From Adiantum capillus-veneris (Eukaryota; Streptophyta; Polypodiopsida; Polypodiales; Pteridaceae), in contig CM043952.1 of NCBI GenBank assembly GCA_014529385.2, positions 63,166,870 through 63,230,869 on the forward strand: a stretch of DNA of 64,000 bases, in the 5' to 3' direction. Below the pieces are notes generated by a model. The model saw only the letters and a program-made list of their open reading frames with translations. It did not search any database and had not been told where the DNA came from. Positions 1 to 10,717 of the stretch are shown piece after piece. A program made the translations under genes and the position numbers. Every line of letters begins with the position of its first letter. Position 1 is the first letter of the stretch.

Positions 1-1352
1 CCCTACGGTCCTTGTTTTCCATGGGCTTAAGATTTCTCTTAGCCCCTTGTTGGAAGTTGATTCTTGAAGCCACCATGGTATGGTGTATGACTGAAAATAT
101 GGTGCGAGGCCTTTGGGAGTTAACATACTCCACCATATCCTCAGATAAACCTGCACAAAAGTATTGTTTTTGCTCTCCAAAATCCATCCAAAACTTGTCC
201 ATATATTTGTGAATAGATTCATAGGGAGAGAGCTTCAAGCTTTGCCATTCGGTGACTACTTTGTCTTTGTCTTTGACATCGCTAGCTAAAAACTGCTTCA
301 TGATGGAAGATTTTAAAGCTTTCCATGTTTGTGGAGCTTCACCATTTTCTCGTAGGCTAGACCACCATTGCCTGGTGGACTTTTGAAAATGCATAGGTAC
401 ATGACGTAGCTTAGAGGACTCCATGAAGCTCTCATCTTCAAACACTGCATCGAATTTTTGGATAAAGGCCAAGACTTTTGTCCGTAGCACCAAAGGTGCC
501 ATTGTGGGTAAGGAAAGAGATGTTCTTTCCTCCCTCTTTGAACTTTTTGAGCTTGGACAACCTTTTCCAGGCGGCATAGGATTTCCTATGGCCTCTTCTC
601 TTGGGCGGTTTGAGAGCTGCACCATCACTTTCTTTAGAAGAGGAAGAGGATGAGGAGGATGGAGAAGAGGGTGACCTCTTTCTTGCCTTTTTCTTCCCTT
701 GTTCCTCCTTTTTTGCACCATCACTTTCTTTAGAGGAGGAAGAGGATGAGGAAGATGGAGAAGAGGGTGAACTCTTTCTCACCTTTTTCTTCTCTTTCTT
801 TCTCTCTTCCCTCTTTGAATTATGGTGACGTGGAGTATGTGATGGTCTTCTCTGTTTAGGGGTTGTTGGAGAGTGTTTTGCTTGTCTTCTTCGTGGATCC
901 ATCTCCGTCGAGGTGGCAGGAGACTCGCTTCTTTCTCATTCTTTTGGTGGGGGCTCTACCGTTGAAACTTGGGTTCTCATTTGGGAGGGAGATGCCTCAT
1001 TGAGTAGTAAGTTTTTGAGCCCTTTATATGGATCCTCCTCTTCTTCCCTTATCGGAGAGAGTCCTCTTTTGGAAGTCTCACCAAGATCTTTCCTAGGTAC
1101 TCTCTCTTCTTGGTGGGGAGTTTGGAGAATACCATGGGTGCACAATTGTTGTAGCACTTCACCTTGGAGGGATGGATTGCCCAGGGCTTGTTGAAGCTTA
1201 GAAACAAGATAGGTTACAAGCATAGGGGCATCATTAGTCGCTCTATCATGAGCAAAATCAAAGCTATCAACATTCATTTCAATCTCTTTACCCTTGTTTT
1301 CCATACTAGCAAATTTTAGGTGTAAATTTTTACTTGTACTTTGGCACTTCAA
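1..1352 (-). pseudogene. Broken gag of a Ty3/gypsy element, running off the window start
   Basis: Gag forms the particle that packages the element RNA. Reading leftwards, three open segments follow each other: 1352-936 (a charged N-terminus), 902-438 (Lys/Ser-rich, starting MDPRRRQAKH), and a segment from about 485 to the window edge in another frame. The last segment holds a capsid-like core with QWWSSLREN, a typical Trp-rich motif of the plant retrotransposon gag domain, followed by KSSIMKQF and PYESIHKYMDKF. A stop and frame change lie between 936 and 902, and another frame change near 480-490, so this copy cannot make one Gag. The Ser-rich linker carries an in-frame 96 bp duplication. The leader, primer site and LTR to the right support the orientation. 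The protease and pol part would lie beyond the window. Confidence 0.75.
619..810 (-). repeat. 96 bp in-frame tandem duplication in the gag linker
   Basis: Two adjacent copies begin at 619 and 715, a period of 96 bases or 32 codons. Each encodes a basic stretch followed by SPSSPSSSSSSSSKESDGA, and the copies differ at only a few bases. The reading frame is kept across both, which suggests it arose while gag was still translated. Confidence 0.8.
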
Positions 1353-1779
1353 GTCCTAGTTGCTACTCCTCTTTACCTTCAAAGATAAGCACTCAAGCAT
1401 CTATACCCGTCGCTCGAATATTATTACTATGAAAGGAATAGAAGAGAGGGTTTCATAGAGCCAAGACAACACCGCTTCCTGTCAAGCTTCAAATATTATT
1501 AATATGCAAGGAATAGAAGAGAGGGTTTCACAGAGCGAGGACAACACCGGTTCCTATCAAGCTTCTAATAGCTCAATAATGGTTAAGCCATAGGCAAGCC
1601 CCATAGGACTTCATTATTAAGACCATAGCTCTCAACGGTATCCCCGTTAACTGCATAAAGGAGGCGTGCTTCAAGGATGAAAAATCCCTATTCTGCTTAC
1701 TCTTTTGCAATTAATAACACCAAACTTTTGTAGCAAGCTTGAGGACCTCTCTTCTTGAGCAACAAAAGAGAAACCAATA
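1353..1779 (-). other. 5' leader of the left-hand element
   Basis: Untranslated leader between the primer site and gag. No convincing coding. It holds a tandem duplication of about 75 bp (roughly 1418-1491 and 1492-1566) in which both copies share GGAATAGAAGAGAGGGTTTC and AACACCG plus flanking bases with a few substitutions. Confidence 0.5.
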
Positions 1780-1791
1780 GCTCTGATACCG
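1780..1791 (-). other. tRNA primer binding site (initiator Met type)
   Basis: Read on the minus strand, GGTATCAGAGC matches the canonical plant site TGGTATCAGAGC except for its first base. It lies one base from the putative LTR end, which reads TGTTACA on the minus strand. This fixes the orientation of the element: LTR to the right, gag to the left. Confidence 0.8.
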
Positions 1792-2445
1792 ATGTAACAT
1801 TTATTGCACTAGTAACATGTGTGTAGTGAAAATTGATAGAATAGTGAGCATTTCATTAAGAATAAGTTCCTAATGAGCATAGAGAGAGTACTTAGTTGGA
1901 GAAAGCAACATAGAAATTACACCTAGGTAGTTTGGCATAGATAATACTTGAAAAGAGAGAGAACTAGAACAATTGTCAATAGTTGAGGACCGGATTTACA
2001 TAAAGTCTTTGTATTATAGCTTCTCCCATCAAAAGAGACTTTTGTACATTACAATCTTTGTGTGTTCCTTGACAAAACTCGTTGGTGCCATGAAGATGGA
2101 AGCTTCATGCACCGAATTATGCTTGAAAAACACACCTAGTGGGCCTAGCCTCAATCCCAAAACCTCACACACCTTCAAAAATGGTGAGAGTTAGCAGGGA
2201 ATGAGGAAAGATTGAGAGGGAGAAGATGTATCTTACAAGAAGGAAGTATTCTCCTCACATAATCACTCTAATAGAATAGCTTAGCTTAGTAATTAGCATG
2301 GTAGAGGAGATGAGCATGCCATTGAAGCTTGGCTCTTGGTTGGATCTGCATTCCATAGCCAAGAGTTGTTGCTGTAGGCCTCTACTTCTCAATGCTTGGA
2401 GAAGGAGATTGAGTTCTTGCAAAAAGTAGATAGACTAAAATGCCA

Positions 2446-2448
<3 letters not shown>

Positions 2449-2528
<80 letters not shown>
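2449..2528. repeat. (TC)40 microsatellite
   Basis: Uninterrupted TC dinucleotide for 80 bases inside the putative LTR. The open frames across it on both strands are low-complexity artefacts. Confidence 0.97.
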
Positions 2529-2531
<3 letters not shown>

Positions 2532-2566
2532 CGACCCCTCTTCCAAAATACTCTTGCTGGCTTCCC

Positions 2567-2880
2567 ATTGGCTCCTGCAAAGCTTAGCCAATAACAAATT
2601 AGAAGCATAATTGATAGCCTTGTGACACATGTCCCCATTTTCCCCTTTTGTGAGAGCTTTAGGTAATTAAAATAATTTATTTAAGCTCTCATTGGACCTT
2701 TTGGTCTTCTGGCCAATAGGAATCAAGCAAGCCATTGTGCTGTTGGATGCTCATTGGACCCTTGGTAGACTGTCCAATAGTATTCTAGGGAGCTGAATTT
2801 CTATTGGTTCTTTTATCAACCATTTTTAAATTGATTAGACTAATTTTACTCTAGCCTAATTCTCATTGGTCCACCTATAT
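2567..2880. promoter_or_regulatory. Cluster of CCAAT boxes in both orientations
   Basis: ATTGG or CCAAT cores occur near 2567, 2586, 2690, 2712, 2751, 2773, 2804 and 2867. Two pairs are arranged as short inverted repeats: ATTGGAC with GTCCAAT around 2751-2778, and CATTGG with CCAATAG around 2690-2718. CCAAT is the core bound by NF-Y. That this is an LTR enhancer is inference from density and arrangement. Confidence 0.4.
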
Positions 2881-2911
2881 GGCCATGCAATAGGATTTGA
2901 GGGGAGATTGG

Positions 2912-3100
2912 GGGCAACTGGGCTAGGAGCCTTCCATGTGTCCATTCTTCCCTTTGGGGAGAGCTTGGGAATGTGTGTGTGTGTGTTTCTCTCTCTTACC
3001 CTACCATAAGGGCAACTGGGCTAGGAGCCTGCCATGTGTCCATTCTTCCCTTTGGGGAGAGCATGGGAGTGTGTGTGTGTGTTTCTCTCTCTTCCCCTCC
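2912..3100. repeat. Tandem duplication, 98 bp period
   Basis: Copies start at 2912 and 3010. Both begin GGGCAACTGGGCTAGGAGCC, continue with a run containing CATGTGTCCATTC, and end in a (GT)n tract followed by a CT-rich block. Only a few bases differ, so the duplication looks recent relative to its surroundings. Confidence 0.85.
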
Positions 3101-3373
3101 TTCCTAGGGACGTGGGAAGACTTTTTAGTCTTCCCATTACTATCCAATTCCCACCCACTTTTGGCCATTGGACAATTTAATTAAATTTAGAAACTTTAGC
3201 CTATGGAAGTCTTACTGGTCGCAAACCTTAGGTCTTTTAAGCTCCATTGATGCGCATTGCTCTTTTGTAGATTGTCCCCCTTTGGATCCCTGCTGAGACC
3301 GGTCTGGCAGCCTTAACAATATTCTATCTTTTACTCCCCTGGTACCTCCCCATATTAAATGATCAGTTTGACA

Positions 3374-5738
3374 TGAGAAAATCATTTGGGAGAATTAGAT
3401 ATTAGTTTTTATGACAGTGGACCTACAACCAATGAGCATAAAAGACGTGACACCATATGCCTCTACATCTAAGAACCCTCGTGAATCAACTCCTTCAAGC
3501 AAGTCAAGCCCTAGAAACACCCAATCTTTTGTTGACCCAAAGAAAACCTCTAGGGAGCCACCGAGAAACAAAAAGGTATATCAGCCCAAGTACCGTAAAG
3601 CTTGAGCCAGTCAAGCAATAGTTTTTTTTTGAGTAGTCTAGTAACAATTAGTGATTTGGTGTAGATCGAAGATTAAAGATCAACATAGAAAGACGAACAC
3701 ATGGGATGGATATAATCATGGTATAGTTTGAAAGCACAAGTACTACAGAAGTAACAGACAGATATGGGTACCAAAACCAAAGATGAGATCATATGAAGTG
3801 CAACCAAGACCCTCTCAAGGAAGAAGGCCAAAGGGGGTATCAACCTTGACAATAGCCCATGATACCCAACAAGAGACAATATACAAGAGGACAACATTGA
3901 ATGCTGCTAAAGTCAACCACAACCCATAAGAAGATACAAAGTAGACATGAACTCCAAGCTATACAAAGATTTGGCAACCAGTCAACCAAAGGCCAACTTC
4001 AATTGGAATTGTATGAAGTTCTCAAGAGCTCGACAAGATCTTATGTCAAAATAAGTCAACAAAGAAGCTGCAAAGGTGATGAAAGGAATTGGATTCCTCA
4101 GTCTTCCAATGCTCCTAGTTAGAAGTCAAATGTTGATGATCAACAGAGGCACACATCAACCTCAAAGGCTTCTTACAATAGGCCTAATTGGAGAATCACA
4201 CGGACAATGGAGTCTTCACAGTTAAAGAAGGAAAACCAATTCAACATTGTTGCAGACTCAAAGACAAAACAGGTATGGCAAAAGAAACCTTCAATGCCAA
4301 CTTGATTCTTCAATAATCCACTCCTTTAGGATTCAAGCTTATTTGTACCAGATGAAATGTTTGTAGTAAGCACAAGTGTAAAAAGTCAAGTCGCCAGAAT
4401 GCAAAAAACACTCTTTGGCATAGTCAAAGTTGGATTGTTGAGCCTAAAAATGAGCAAAGCATTGGTACTAAAGCTTCAAGTCTTATTAAACTTTGTGCTA
4501 AGAGTCATACTTATAAGCTTACGCTTAAGCTAGAAGAGTTGAGCATATCCAAGTAGTGTCTCTCATGCTGGATGAGATGAGTATAAGAGCCAAAGTCTAT
4601 TAACTCAATAACGGTGGCGTGACGTAGAGTCCAACACTCACACACATTGCACAATAAGATGAGAGCACCCACCCTCGACAACCAGAACCCTTCCTAAAGG
4701 GGTGCCAGTTTTTAAAGCCACATCATATGCTTTTATAGCTATACCTTATGTAGAAAGAACCCCTCAAAAATCTTTCTTGTATAGGATATTGTTTTCAATG
4801 CATTTTTGTGTATGCATATAGGGTGTCCCATAATTGGACATATGCATTAGATACTTTTTTTTTGCTTCCATCTATGCACCTTGAGTGGACTACAGTAGGC
4901 AAACCAACTTTCCATATTGATACCCTTATATTTATTGCCCTCTTATTTCTATATCCATCAGCAAATAGTCTCCTTGGTACTTAATTAATATTTCCCTTGC
5001 TAATAAAATAAAAGGCTTTGCTAACGGCTTTTAAAAAAAAAGGGCTTTCCTAATGGCTTGAAAATGCTAGAGGAAAGAAAATTAAGAAGAAAAACATAAA
5101 TGCAGAAGGTGCATTTGACCATCTCTATTTATATGCACACAAAAGTCTTTTGATTTTTCTCCTCCATGGTCTTTTCATTTCCTAAGCTCACCCTTCGTTT
5201 ATGCACTCAAGATGTTTTGAAAGGGTTTTTAATTTTTTGAGATTGGGGAGACCTATTAAGTACTCCAATAATGGGCATATCCCAAAGGCACTTTTTTCCC
5301 TGTGGGTTTTTTCCCCTTTGGTCATTCAAATATTAGATCCTAATTTAGATCATCGCTTCAATACTTCTCTTGTACATACTCTGAATAAATAAAGAGTGAA
5401 CCATTCCCTTATACTACTACAATGAACAAAGCAAAATCATCTCTCACATCAGAGAAAATGACAATCAAGATGCTAACAATGGAATGGACCTCATCAACAA
5501 ACTCATCGACAAATGGAGACAATACCACCCATCGACAACCAATCAATAACCTTCCACAACCTCCATGGGCACTGTTGAGGACGGGCACTAAAATTGAAAG
5601 GGGTGAATATCAATTGAGTCGTCGCCTGTTAACAAAAGATACTAAAGACCCAAGCCTTGATAATGCACATCAAAGATAAAGATAAAGAAGCAATAAAGAG
5701 TTACACATTTTTCACATTTTCCCAAAATGACCATGTAT
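3374..5738. other. Unassigned stretch, no recognisable gene
   Basis: Short plus-strand open segments at 3411-3605 and 3901-4122 are Ser/Lys/Gln-rich and could be decayed Gag-like material, but no domain is recognisable. The rest is AT-rich with poly-T and poly-A runs near 4854, 5030 and 5060. No structural RNA or convincing regulatory element was seen. Confidence 0.4.
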
Positions 5739-6483
5739 TGTAACCTCCCAATTTATTTCAAGCCATTCTAATAATAATGTGTTATGGGCTCAATGAGAGT
5801 TCCAAGATATAAAGAAGAAGTTAGTTAGTGTGCGTAGGTTGCAGATATAATAAGTTGTGAAGCTCTAAAGGCTTTGGGCACCCGGACAATGCACATTTTA
5901 ACCCTAGGTATATAAGGTATTGTGTAAGAAGGAATTAGGATTGTCAGCCTCATTTGTTGAGATCACTCTTAGTGAGAGCTCATGAGGTGCGTGGCTATGG
6001 AGTCCTTGAGTTTGTCCTTGCTCAGGTGAATTGATTAGCACTAATCAATGCTTAATTCTCTTTCGCTATGCCTCTTTCATTCTCTTTTATGATTGTTAAT
6101 GATTCTTGATTAGATCAATCTTAACTAAGTGGTTAATCCCACTCTAAACTTGTGTGATTGCCCTCTATCCTTTGTGTGCACATTTAGGTTTTATTGGAGT
6201 GCGTATGCTCATTAGATCTATGTGTGTGCTTGCGATTAGTGTGTTTGCATGATGGGATTAGTGATGTGTGCATCATTGCAATCATCAGTGTGTGTGATTG
6301 GGTTCATTTGAGGTGAAGAGAAGTAAATGTGGAGATTGCCAATTGTTATGGCTTAGCTCCTCCATACGCTGAGAAGCTCACCTCATCGATTCATCATTTG
6401 TGTTGCCATAATTAGCTCACTAATCGTGTGAGTGTTTCATGCCCTAGCCGGGTAGCTCATCACTCCACATTGACAGTTATGTG
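5739..6483 (+). repeat. Possible LTR (remnant)
   Basis: It begins TGTAACCTCCC, contains a TATA-like TATATAAGG near 5909, and is followed by a sequence resembling a decayed primer site. Just beyond, at about 6521, pol homology of another element starts abruptly, as expected at an insertion or deletion junction. No partner LTR is visible and no target duplication was found, so the call is tentative. Confidence 0.3.
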
Positions 6484-6497
6484 TTGGTCATTGGAGC
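6484..6497 (+). other. Degenerate primer-binding-site-like sequence
   Basis: TTGGTCATTGGAGC resembles TTGGTATCAGAGC with several changes and directly follows the possible LTR. Weak on its own. Confidence 0.25.
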
Positions 6498-6521
6498 TAT
6501 GCTACAATGGGACCTCCAACA

Positions 6522-7475
6522 ATGACACCCAATTGGTGTGTTCTATTTCATAGATGAACTCAGATTCCTTGAGTTGCTCTATCTCTTCTTTTATCTTTTT
6601 GGCAAATGTCTCATTGTATGTATAGTTGACTTGACATCGTCTCTCATAGGAATAGTGTGTTGAAAAATGTTAGGAGCTACTCCCTTAAGGTCTTTGTATA
6701 GACATACAAAGACATCCCTAAACTCTTTCAGAGTTTTGATGAGGATTTATTTCTCTTCCTAAGACAAGTCTATAGCTATGTAGGCCAATTTTGGTTCTTC
6801 CTTTGGCTCTACTAGGTCAATCCCCATAGTGTTCTTTGGGCCTTCATAAGATTTTCTAGGTTTCTTAGGCTATCTCATTGGTTGCTCCACTGTGATGTAT
6901 CGATCTTGAAAAAGTATATTTTTTGTAATGTGATGGATCATAGATAGCCGTGGGTTGTCTCTATTGGAGTCCGTTTCAGTGGTCCATACCTCCTTCAAGG
7001 TTCTCTTCAACTCCCTGTACTTAGCTTTTCACTCTTTTTCCATCATCAAAGGTGTATTTTCTTTGGTTTTCTCAAATTTTTGCGATTTTTGTTTTGTTTT
7101 CTTTTGGGTTGTCGCTTCATGTTTTTTCCTTTCTCTAAGATACAATATCTACCATTGATTTTATCCTTGATACAATATTCTACATCTATCATAATCAAAA
7201 ATTGAGTTTTGTCCCCTATTTTTGGCACATTCTGATTTCTTCTCAGTTTAGTCTCTCATTTCTTACGATATCTCTGTTGGCATCTCCAATGCTGATTTGA
7301 GAATTCAAAAAACTTTTCTTCCCCTCCCCAGAGTAGTAGAATTTCTCTCACATACTCTTTTTCAGAGTCGGATTCCTTAGTTGTGAGTGTTTCCTCCTCT
7401 ATCTCATCTCTGGTATCATCTCTTCAAGGGTGCCAATTGCCTTGGTTTATCATGAGCTATCCATATCAAATCCAT
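6522..7475 (-). pseudogene. Ty3/gypsy pol fragment (linker and start of reverse transcriptase)
   Basis: On the minus strand a decayed frame contains YTYNETFAKKIKEEIEQLKE and EIEHTNWVS, nearly the same as the start of the reverse transcriptase at 51250-51382 (YTYNETFSKKIKEEIEKLKE, EIEHTDWVS). An upstream linker has SDSEKEYVRE and GGEEKFFEF, matching the linker near 52050. So this is a second, more decayed copy of the 45-53 kb family. It is cut on the left at about 6521, just before the RT catalytic core, and on the right at 7475 by the copy 1 LTR. Several stops and frame changes are present. Its upstream part may continue at 16202. Confidence 0.8.
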
Positions 7476-8634
7476 TGTGAGCGGGATGAAAACACACACA
7501 ACGCCTCTATAATGACCCGACACACACTCTTGGAATGATACACACACACATTATGGGGCACCACTCGGCTTACACAACCAGCCTGGCCGAGACAGGAAAC
7601 ACACAGACGGAGTGAGAAGAGAGAGATTTCCCACTTGCCCACTCAACACTCACACATACACACTCACACACACACTCACACACACACACACACTCTCAAT
7701 TCAGCTCAAAGGAGACAAATTGCTGTTGTTTAGACTCAATGAAGCTCAGCCCAGCACCAATGGGGCAAATAGTTTACACAGTATTGAGGAAATACACCAG
7801 ATACAACCACAAAGTTAACTAGAGGCTTCACTCACCGGAGACGATTACACAGAAAAACAGCAAAAAATCTGTGAGGAATTTGGAAAAATGGACAGCACCA
7901 TTGCGTCCGGAATGCCCAAAAACCCAAGTCTACAATGTCAAAGTGCTCAAATCCGACCTCGGATGAGCAGTTTAGGGCCAAAAAATGCTCCAAAAATAGC
8001 AAAAACACACTTGCGGCTGTTTCTCCTCTCTTCTCCATGTTTTTCTGGTCTTCTCTCTGTTTTTTCAGTTCCCACACTTAACTTCTTTAGTTGGGCACCC
8101 TTGGCTTTTTAGATGACCTCAAACGGACCCCGAACAGGCCAAAAACTGACCTCGTAGTGCATAGTTGTCACCTTTTTGCATCATCTGCACACCTGGCACT
8201 CAGCTTTTTTCAATAATGCATCCCGCCACCACGTGAAGTGGCCCCAAAATATGGTCCTCATGATGACCTTTCTGCATAATTATCACAAGAAAACATCCAC
8301 GTTGTGCCCGTACTTCTCCACGTGCAAGTATTGACCCCATTCGGCCTCTTGACGCCACTAGATGCCATCTAACGCACCTGCTTACCTCATGTCGTCGGCC
8401 CGCGGATAGCTTCCTCGAGAATTTTTACGCACTACCAACTCCTCCTTATTGTAGAAAAAACACACTGGTACTGATAATAGTGAAAATCGCTGCACTATGT
8501 ACACCCTGTCCTACCTGTACACACATGGGCCCCACGTAACCACCTGGCTATGGAAATTGAATAATCCTTTATTCGATGCACCATGCATGTGTATGTACAT
8601 ATGCCCAATCCCTTGCTCAAAAAAACCCCTGACA
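7476..8634 (-). repeat. 3' LTR of copy 1
   Basis: Matches 15057-16201 almost base for base. On the minus strand it starts TGTCAGG and ends GCTCACA. It carries CA-repeat tracts near 7650-7695 that are about 18 bases longer than in the partner, plus smaller CA length differences, so the LTRs differ in length by slippage as well as by substitution. No second open reading frame of note. Confidence 0.95.
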
Positions 8635-8640
8635 TAATGT

Positions 8641-8654
8641 GCCCATCCCCTAGC
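8641..8654 (-). other. Polypurine tract of copy 1
   Basis: The minus strand reads GCTAGGGGATGGGC just inside the 3' LTR, six bases before its start and just after the pol stop codon. Copy 2 has GCTAGGGGATGGG in the same position. In LTR elements this tract primes plus-strand DNA synthesis. Confidence 0.8.
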
Positions 8655-8662
8655 CTGCTAGA

Positions 8663-10717
8663 TCATTCATGATCAACAGCAGCAAAGAGAGATATGAGAC
8701 TTGCCACATCACAGGTCTCCTTATCCCTCACAAACATTACTTGCTCCACAGACAGCTCATCCTGCTCCACCATAATCAATCTAGCATGAGACAATTTAAG
8801 ATGTAATCCATTTACCTTTGAATTATGTAGAACCCCATCCAGGTTAGCCAACTGATATGTACCATTCGAGAAACACTCCACTACCTTGAAAGGGCCTTCA
8901 CACTTAATTTGAAACTTCTTTTGGAAGGTGTTGTCCAGCTTACTGTTGTAGCGCAAAACCAAGTCATGCTTCTTGATACCCTTACTTTTGACCTTTTCAT
9001 TTATCTTTGCCAAAGCCTTATCCTGCATCTGCCCATAATGCTCCAATGAGCTCATCCTATCCAACTGAACCTTCTGTAATTGTAAGAGCCTCTCTTTGAA
9101 TGCATTACTAGATGGCCCAAGTAGCTTCTCTAGCATCTTTACTGCACGCAACTCTACTTCCACAGGCAATAGTGCTTCCTTTCCATATACCAAATGAAAT
9201 GGAGTAAACCCTGTACATGTCTTCACCGAAGTACGGTAAGCCCATAATGCACTAGGCAATTCCAAATCCCAATTCTTTCCTTGGTGCTCTGTCACTTTCG
9301 AAAGAATCTGTACCAACTCACCATTGAATCTTTCATTTAAGCCATTACACTGTGGGTAATAAGGAGTGGTATGCTGGTGCCTAATCTTCATCTTTGCGCA
9401 TAAGAAGTCTAGCAGTTTAGCTCTAAATCCTGGCCCCTTATCTGAAAGTAGCTCTAATGGCACCCCAAACTTGCAACATATTTCATCATACACAAATTTT
9501 GCCACATCCTTTGCAGTGATCTTTTTTACTGCTATAGCCTCTGCCCATCTAGAGAGATAGTCCACTGCCATCAAGATATAGCTTTTGCCCCTGCTTGTGA
9601 TAGGTAACGGGCCTATTGCATCAATCCCCCACTTTTCAAACACATCAAACGCCATAATGGTTTTTCGTAGCTCTGGCTTCAACACTCTCTTCCCAAATGC
9701 TTGACACCTACTGCAAGACCTACACCAATGGTGAACATCCTTGTGCAAACTAGGCCATACATACCCCTCTTGCAAAATCTTATGCAAGGTGATCTTTAGA
9801 GCAAAATGGCCACCACATGTGCGTTCATGATTCTCTTCCAACACTTTGTAAAGCTCCTCCCGCCAAGGTACACGTCTCAATACGAGATCAGCCCCTTTCA
9901 TGTATAAGACATCACCAATCAATTTGTACATGTATGCTCTACGCACAAAGCCATACTTATTAGACTTCTGAATCTCCTTTGGAATGATTCCTGTTAGCAA
10001 AAACTCCTCTTCTTGAGCCAAAATTTCCCGGCCATGATAAAGAGGTAAAGTTGTCCTCAACACAAACAGCTCCCCAATCATGCCTTGAGCTGCTTCATGT
10101 GCCTCTCCATTTAGAGCTCGTTCAATGTGTCTGATGATCCATGCTTCAATATTTTTTAACAGGCCTTTAATTCTGAAACACATTTCCTTCAATGTGTTGT
10201 TCTTGCTCTTCCACACACCCAACACTTGCTTCACCACTAACAAGGCATCACCTTTTATGCTCAAACTTCGAACCCCATGCTTCAAACAAATGTGTAATCC
10301 GGCTTCCAGAGTAGCATATTCAGCCTCATTGTTACTATGAGCATCCAATTTGAACCCTCTCTTGCATACTAGCTTCTCGTCTGGATCATAAAGTGCTATA
10401 CCCCCTGAAGCTGCATCATGGCTCTTTCTGTATGAACCATCAAAGAACAACACATGTGCATTGCTGATCTGTGGCACTTCTTCGACTACCTTTCTCACCA
10501 CCTCTTCCTTAACAAGAAGGGGATTCTCCTTGTAGGTCAACAAATCAGCTAGGGTAGCCCTTGTACTATCTTCCACTAGAAAAGAGAACTCAAACTCTTG
10601 CAGCTCAATTACGCATTTCTTCACCACATTTGACATGTTAGTACCATTATTTAACTGTGGCAAAAAGGCATAACTCATCAAGAAAACAAAAGGTCGTGGT
10701 AGAAAGTAATGACGAAA
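8663..10717 (-). pseudogene. Copy 1 pol, 3' part: second RNase H (aRNH) and integrase
   Basis: Open from the TGA at 10718-10720 to its stop beside the polypurine tract. The first half is an archaeal-type RNase H with FFDGSYRK (about 10425-10448), NNEAEY (10316-10335) and KGDA (10241-10252). The usual last catalytic Asp is replaced: the site reads RALNGEAHEAA. Integrase follows, with an H2C2 zinc domain (HERTCGGH, then CRSCSRCQ) and a DDE core: WGIDAIGP, LSDKGPGF and CNGLNERFNGE. A C-terminal GPF-type motif (EGPFKV, TYQLANLDG) is present; there is no chromodomain. The frame is continuous with the upstream reverse transcriptase apart from one TGA, so this is the end of a single polyprotein. Confidence 0.9.

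Larger units (their letters stand above)
1793..3373 (-). repeat. Putative 5' LTR of the left-hand element
   Basis: The inner edge is well placed by the primer site, and the plus strand there begins TGTAACA. The outer edge is a guess: the plus strand reads TTTGACA at 3367-3373, giving a TG...CA element of about 1.58 kb. The partner LTR is outside the window, so this cannot be tested here. The stretch holds a long (TC)n tract, a duplicated 98 bp block and a dense set of CCAAT boxes, as might be found in an LTR promoter. Confidence 0.5.

Noticed and set aside
1780-1791. tRNA genes at the TGGTATCAGAGC matches
   Set aside because: Only the 3' complement of the tRNA is present. No cloverleaf surrounds any of them; they are primer sites.
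3411-4122. Gag-like protein in the unassigned left stretch
   Set aside because: QPMSIKDVTPYAS loosely recalls the gag-protease junction at 35466-35520, but no knuckle or core motif is present.
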